NCBI GenBank assembly: GCA_964403795.1
Contig: CAYOHP010000012.1
Span: forward strand, 75,502-101,463
DNA from: CAYOHP01 sp964403795 [NCBI: uncultured bacterium]
GTDB taxonomy: Bacteria > Muiribacteriota > UBA6191 > CAZXTJ01
DNA length: 25,962 nucleotides
Direction of reading: 5' to 3'
In this document: positions 23,043 to 25,962 of the stretch, piece by piece
Numbering within the stretch: the first letter of the stretch is position 1
How the letters are laid out: every line of letters begins with the position of its first letter
Program-made: the position numbers and the translations under genes
Notes under the pieces: generated by a model
What the model saw: only the letters and a program-made list of their open reading frames with translations
Told to the model about the DNA's origin: nothing
Database searches by the model: none

Positions 23043-25033
23043 CCTCCCGAAGCCTTCACCCGCACCCAGGTCTCGGCGTAGAGGCGGGTCGCTTCGCCCA
23101 CGTCGACGACGAACTCGAGCCGCCGCTGGACCTCCGGGGGAGGGTAGAGGGCGGGATCGTCCCGCAGGGTGGGGTCCACGTCGGCCAGGGCCGTCTGGTT
23201 GGGGGTCGCGTACTTGGTGAAGTTGGCGAGGCGGGCCGCCACTCCCGGATCGAGGAGGAAGTTCAGGAAGGCGTGGGCGGCCTCCCGGTGGGGAGCCTGC
23301 TTGGCCAGAGCCAGGTTGTCGGTCCAGATGCTGGCGCCCTCCTTGGGGATCACGTAGGCGACCTCGGGGTTCTCGGAGGCCGCCAGCGCGATGTCCCCGG
23401 AGTAGTTCATCTGCACCACCACGTCCCCGCTCGAGAGGAGGTCCCGCGAGGTCGAGGAGGAGGCCCAGGTGAGCGCCCTACGCCGCTGCTGGATCAGCAG
23501 CTCCTCGGCCTGGCGGAGGTGGGCCGGATCGACGGAGTTGATCGGGTGGCCGAGGTACTTGAGCGTCGTCCCGATGGTCTCCCGCTGGTCGTCGATCATC
23601 GAGAAGGGGCCGAGCGAGGCCGCCGGGTCGAAGAGCACGGCCCAGGAATCCGGGAGCGGGGTCCCGGGCGGCAGGCGGTCCTTGCGGACCCCGAGCCCGG
23701 TGGTGCCCCACATGTAGCAGACCGTGTACCGGTTGCCGGGATCGAAAGGGGGATCCAGGAAGCGGGGCATCAGGTGCTCCAGGTTGGGGAGCTTGTCGAG
23801 GTCCAGCGGTTCGAGGAGGTCCTGTTTGCGGAGCACCGTGATCCCGTACCCGGACGGGACCACCACGTCGTAGAGGCCGACACCTCCGGCCTGCAGCTTG
23901 GCCAGCAGGGCCTCGTTGGTGTCGTAGTAGTCGATCACGACCTTCACCCCGTAGGTCGTCTCGAACTCCTGGATCACCTCCGGGTCCATGTAGTCGGGAT
24001 AGATGAAGAAGTTGAGACGGGACCCCAGGGCCTGCCGGCTCCAGGTGCGACCATGGGCGACCAGGGCGTCGGCCCCCGCCTCCGTGCCTTCCCCCGGCGC
24101 CGCCCCCCGACCCCTGAGCGCCCAGCCCGCCATCACCACCAGGGCTGCCGCCAGCAGCATCCCCGCCATCACCCGGCCGGCTCCCGGGCCACGTCCCCGG
24201 GCCGAGGTCCGGTCGGACGAGAGCAGCCGCTCGGCGATCAGCATGGTGAAGGTCGTGAACAGGAGGAGGAGGGCGCAGAGGGCGTTGATGTCGGGGGTCA
24301 CGCCCCGCTTCACCATCGAGTAGATGCGGACCGCCAGGGTGGCAGAGCCCGATCCCTGGGTGAAGTAGGCCATCACGAAGTCGTCGATCGACAGGGTGAA
24401 GGCGATCAGGGCCCCCGCCACGATCGCCGGCCAGATCATGGGAAGGACGACCCGGGAGAGCGCCTTCCAGCGATCGGCACCCAGGTCGCGGGCCGCCTCG
24501 AGCGTCTCCAGGGGAAAGCCCTGGAGGGCGCCGTCGACCACCATCCACACGAACGAGATCTGGAAGGAGACGTGGGCCAGCACGATGGTCGAGAGGCCCA
24601 GCGGCACTCCCAGCACCACGAAGGCGGCGAGCAGCGAGAGCGCCATCACGATCTCCGGGAACACGATCGGGAGCTGGAGGACCGCCCCCAGGAGCCGGCG
24701 CCCCGGTACCCGGTGGAAGCGCAACCCGAGGGCCAGGGCCGATCCCAGGACCGTGGAGATCAGGGTCGAAGCCGAGGCCACGATCAGGGTGTTCTCCAGG
24801 GCCGGCCCCAGCTCGGGATCGTGGAACAACTTCAGGTACCAGCGGAGGCTGAAGCCCTTCCATGTGGCTGCGAACCGGGAGTCGTTGACCGAGTAGACGA
24901 TGAGCACCAGGATCGGCAGGTAGAGGAAGGCCGTCACCAGGGCCAGGAGCAGGTTGCGGGACAGGTAGAGCCCGCGGGTCCCGGGCCGGTCTCGCCCGGG
25001 CGGTACAGGAACCGGACCGACGGCGGCGCTCAT
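23039..25033 (-). CDS. potCD: Polyamine ABC transporter permease fused to its binding protein
   Basis: One 664-residue chain combines a PotC-type permease and a PotD-type binding protein. Residues about 25-275 hold six membrane segments and the ABC-contact EAA loop LETLEAARDLGADRWKALSR (176-195). A further membrane helix (about 289-305) and a short linker lead to the PotD-like domain (about 337-660), with NFFIYPDYMDPEVIQEFE, YDVVVPSGYGITVLRKQDLL, NYSGDIALA and WTDNLALAKQAPH. The extra helix would tether the binding domain outside the membrane. Its ATG at 25033 overlaps the potB stop (ATGA). PotC-PotD fusions are known in some other bacteria. Spermidine or putrescine is the likely cargo, but family members also move other amines and organic solutes. 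Confidence 0.92.
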   Translation of the reverse strand: MSAAVGPVPVPPGRDRPGTRGLYLSRNLLLALVTAFLYLPILVLIVYSVNDSRFAATWKGFSLRWYLKLFHDPELGPALENTLIVASASTLISTVLGSALALGLRFHRVPGRRLLGAVLQLPIVFPEIVMALSLLAAFVVLGVPLGLSTIVLAHVSFQISFVWMVVDGALQGFPLETLEAARDLGADRWKALSRVVLPMIWPAIVAGALIAFTLSIDDFVMAYFTQGSGSATLAVRIYSMVKRGVTPDINALCALLLLFTTFTMLIAERLLSSDRTSARGRGPGAGRVMAGMLLAAALVVMAGWALRGRGAAPGEGTEAGADALVAHGRTWSRQALGSRLNFFIYPDYMDPEVIQEFETTYGVKVVIDYYDTNEALLAKLQAGGVGLYDVVVPSGYGITVLRKQDLLEPLDLDKLPNLEHLMPRFLDPPFDPGNRYTVCYMWGTTGLGVRKDRLPPGTPLPDSWAVLFDPAASLGPFSMIDDQRETIGTTLKYLGHPINSVDPAHLRQAEELLIQQRRRALTWASSSTSRDLLSSGDVVVQMNYSGDIALAASENPEVAYVIPKEGASIWTDNLALAKQAPHREAAHAFLNFLLDPGVAARLANFTKYATPNQTALADVDPTLRDDPALYPPPEVQRRLEFVVDVGEATRLYAETWVRVKASGG

Positions 25034-25887
25034 GCCTCGTCTTCCCGCCCGTCGGCGCCCAGGCGCTGCATGCCCACCGCCACCACCAGGACGATCATCG
25101 CCAGGCTCCAGGCCATGGCCGAGGCGAAGGGCCAGTCCCGGGCCTCCAGGACCTGGATCTGCATCAGGTTCCCGATCATGGTGGCGGAGGTCCCGCCCAG
25201 CAGGTCGGGGGTGACGAAGGATCCCAGCGAGGCGACGAAGACGAAGACCGATCCGGCCATCAGGCCGCGCCGGGTCCCCGGCAGGATCACGTGCCGGAAG
25301 ACCTGCCAGGGGCCGGCCCCCAGGTCCCGGGCGGCGTCCACCTGTGCCCGGTCCAACCGGTGCAGGGCGGCCAGCAGGGGCAGCACCATGAACGGGAGCT
25401 GGGTGTGGACGAGGCCGATCAGGACCGCTCCCTTGTTGTAGAGGAGGGGCAGCGGCGCGTCGACCAGTCCCAGCCATCCGAACAGGGTGTTGAACACCCC
25501 TTCCTGGCGGAGCAGGACGATCCAGGCATAGTTCTTCACCAGCACGTTCATCCAGGAGGGCAGCACCACGATGGCGGTGGCCAGCACCTGCCAGCGGCCG
25601 GAAAAGGTGTCGAGGCCGATCGCCAGCGGATAACCCACGAGCACGCACAGCGCCGTGGTGTAGAAGGCGAGTTCCAGCGAACGTGCGAAGACCTTGATCA
25701 GACTGGCGTCGGCGAGCCGGAACCAGTTTCCCAGCCCCAGGCTGGGCACGATCTCCCCGTAAGGGCCGCGCGAGAAGAAGCTCAGGACCGCGATCGCGGC
25801 CAGCGGGAGGACGAACAGGAAGAGGAGAGCGAACCCGGCCGGTGCCACCAGCGGGAAGCCGCTGTCCTTGGGTTCGTGCCGGCTCAC
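25030..25887 (-). CDS. potB: Polyamine ABC transporter permease
   Basis: PotB forms the translocation pore with the PotC half of the fused neighbour. The 285 residues include six hydrophobic segments (first at about 16-37), a PotB-typical NYAWIVLLRQEGVFNTLFGWLG (119-140) and the EAA loop AQVDAARDLGAGPWQVFRHV (181-200) that docks to the ATPase. It starts at GTG (25885-25887), about 31 bases after the stop of the presumed potA tail; AGGACC lies upstream but not at ideal spacing. Its stop overlaps the start of the potC-potD fusion. Assignment to the spermidine/putrescine permease group is firm; the exact substrate is not. Confidence 0.92.
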   Translation of the reverse strand: MSRHEPKDSGFPLVAPAGFALLFLFVLPLAAIAVLSFFSRGPYGEIVPSLGLGNWFRLADASLIKVFARSLELAFYTTALCVLVGYPLAIGLDTFSGRWQVLATAIVVLPSWMNVLVKNYAWIVLLRQEGVFNTLFGWLGLVDAPLPLLYNKGAVLIGLVHTQLPFMVLPLLAALHRLDRAQVDAARDLGAGPWQVFRHVILPGTRRGLMAGSVFVFVASLGSFVTPDLLGGTSATMIGNLMQIQVLEARDWPFASAMAWSLAMIVLVVAVGMQRLGADGREDEA

Positions 25888-25918
25888 CGGAGGGGCCGGT
25901 CCTGGCTCGCCGCGTACC

Positions 25919-25962
25919 TCACGCCGGCAGGTCCTCGCCCAGGACCACCAGGTCGTCGGTGG
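25919..25962 (-). CDS. 3' end of upstream gene, probably potA
   Basis: Only 13 complete codons and the TGA (25919-25921) are in the window, reading TDDLVVLGEDLPA. The place directly before potB and the beta-like ending suit the C-terminal TOBE region of the PotA ATPase. Too short to prove; the call rests mostly on gene order. Confidence 0.45.
   Translation of the reverse strand, partial: TDDLVVLGEDLPA

Noticed and set aside
1-25962. A CRISPR array, tRNA or rRNA gene, prophage or transposon.
   Set aside because: No regularly spaced repeats, no cloverleaf or rRNA-like stretch and no mobile-element protein were seen by eye on either strand; a covariance-model search could still find a small RNA.

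Overview
The window is a 26-kb stretch of very GC-rich, densely packed bacterial DNA. It holds 17 complete genes and the last codons of one more at the right edge. No stretch over 300 bases lacks a gene; the longest gene-free parts are the left edge (1-156) and the divergent spacer at 13244-13381. I see no tRNA or rRNA gene, insertion sequence, CRISPR array or phage gene. GTG and TTG starts and four-base stop/start overlaps are common. A POTRA protein, several exported proteins, a membrane-anchored Ser/Thr kinase and TPR/HEAT proteins point to a diderm bacterium of the Acidobacteriota/Planctomycetota/Myxococcota kind. That placement is only a guess from gene content.

Left region (157-3803): nagB follows a gene for an exported POTRA-only protein on the minus strand. 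Facing away from them on the plus strand are an exported TPR protein and an unknown exported protein whose start overlaps its stop.

Central metabolic operon (3894-10364, plus strand): a protein with two receiver domains and HEAT repeats leads pdhA, pdhB and pdhC (pyruvate dehydrogenase E1 alpha, E1 beta, E2), then lipB and lipA. LipB transfers octanoate to the E2 lipoyl domain, LipA inserts the sulfurs, and the E1/E2 pair uses the cofactor to make acetyl-CoA. E3 (lpd) is not here. The receiver protein has no output domain that binds DNA, so it may act through protein contacts.

Middle region (10374-17293): on the minus strand a CPBP-like membrane protein is coupled by a GTGA overlap to a transmembrane Ser/Thr kinase. 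Facing away on the plus strand is a PlsC-like acyltransferase with an apparent signal peptide and HX4E in place of HX4D. Converging on it is a fused E1 alpha/beta 2-oxoacid dehydrogenase. This is the last gene of a minus-strand operon that begins with a membrane protein bearing a spermidine-synthase-like domain and a second protein that copies only its membrane half.

Right region (19691-25962): a deoxyhypusine-synthase-family gene runs on the plus strand, away from the spermidine-synthase-like operon. Beyond it, on the minus strand, lies a polyamine-type ABC transporter: the likely tail of potA, then potB, a potC-potD fusion, and an exported TPR protein coupled to the fusion.

No single novel defence or mobile system is evident. 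The best leads are the receiver/HEAT protein at the head of the pyruvate dehydrogenase operon, the exported acyltransferase with an altered catalytic box, and the clustering of polyamine-related families (DHS-like, SpeE-like with a membrane-only paralogue, PotB/PotCD).
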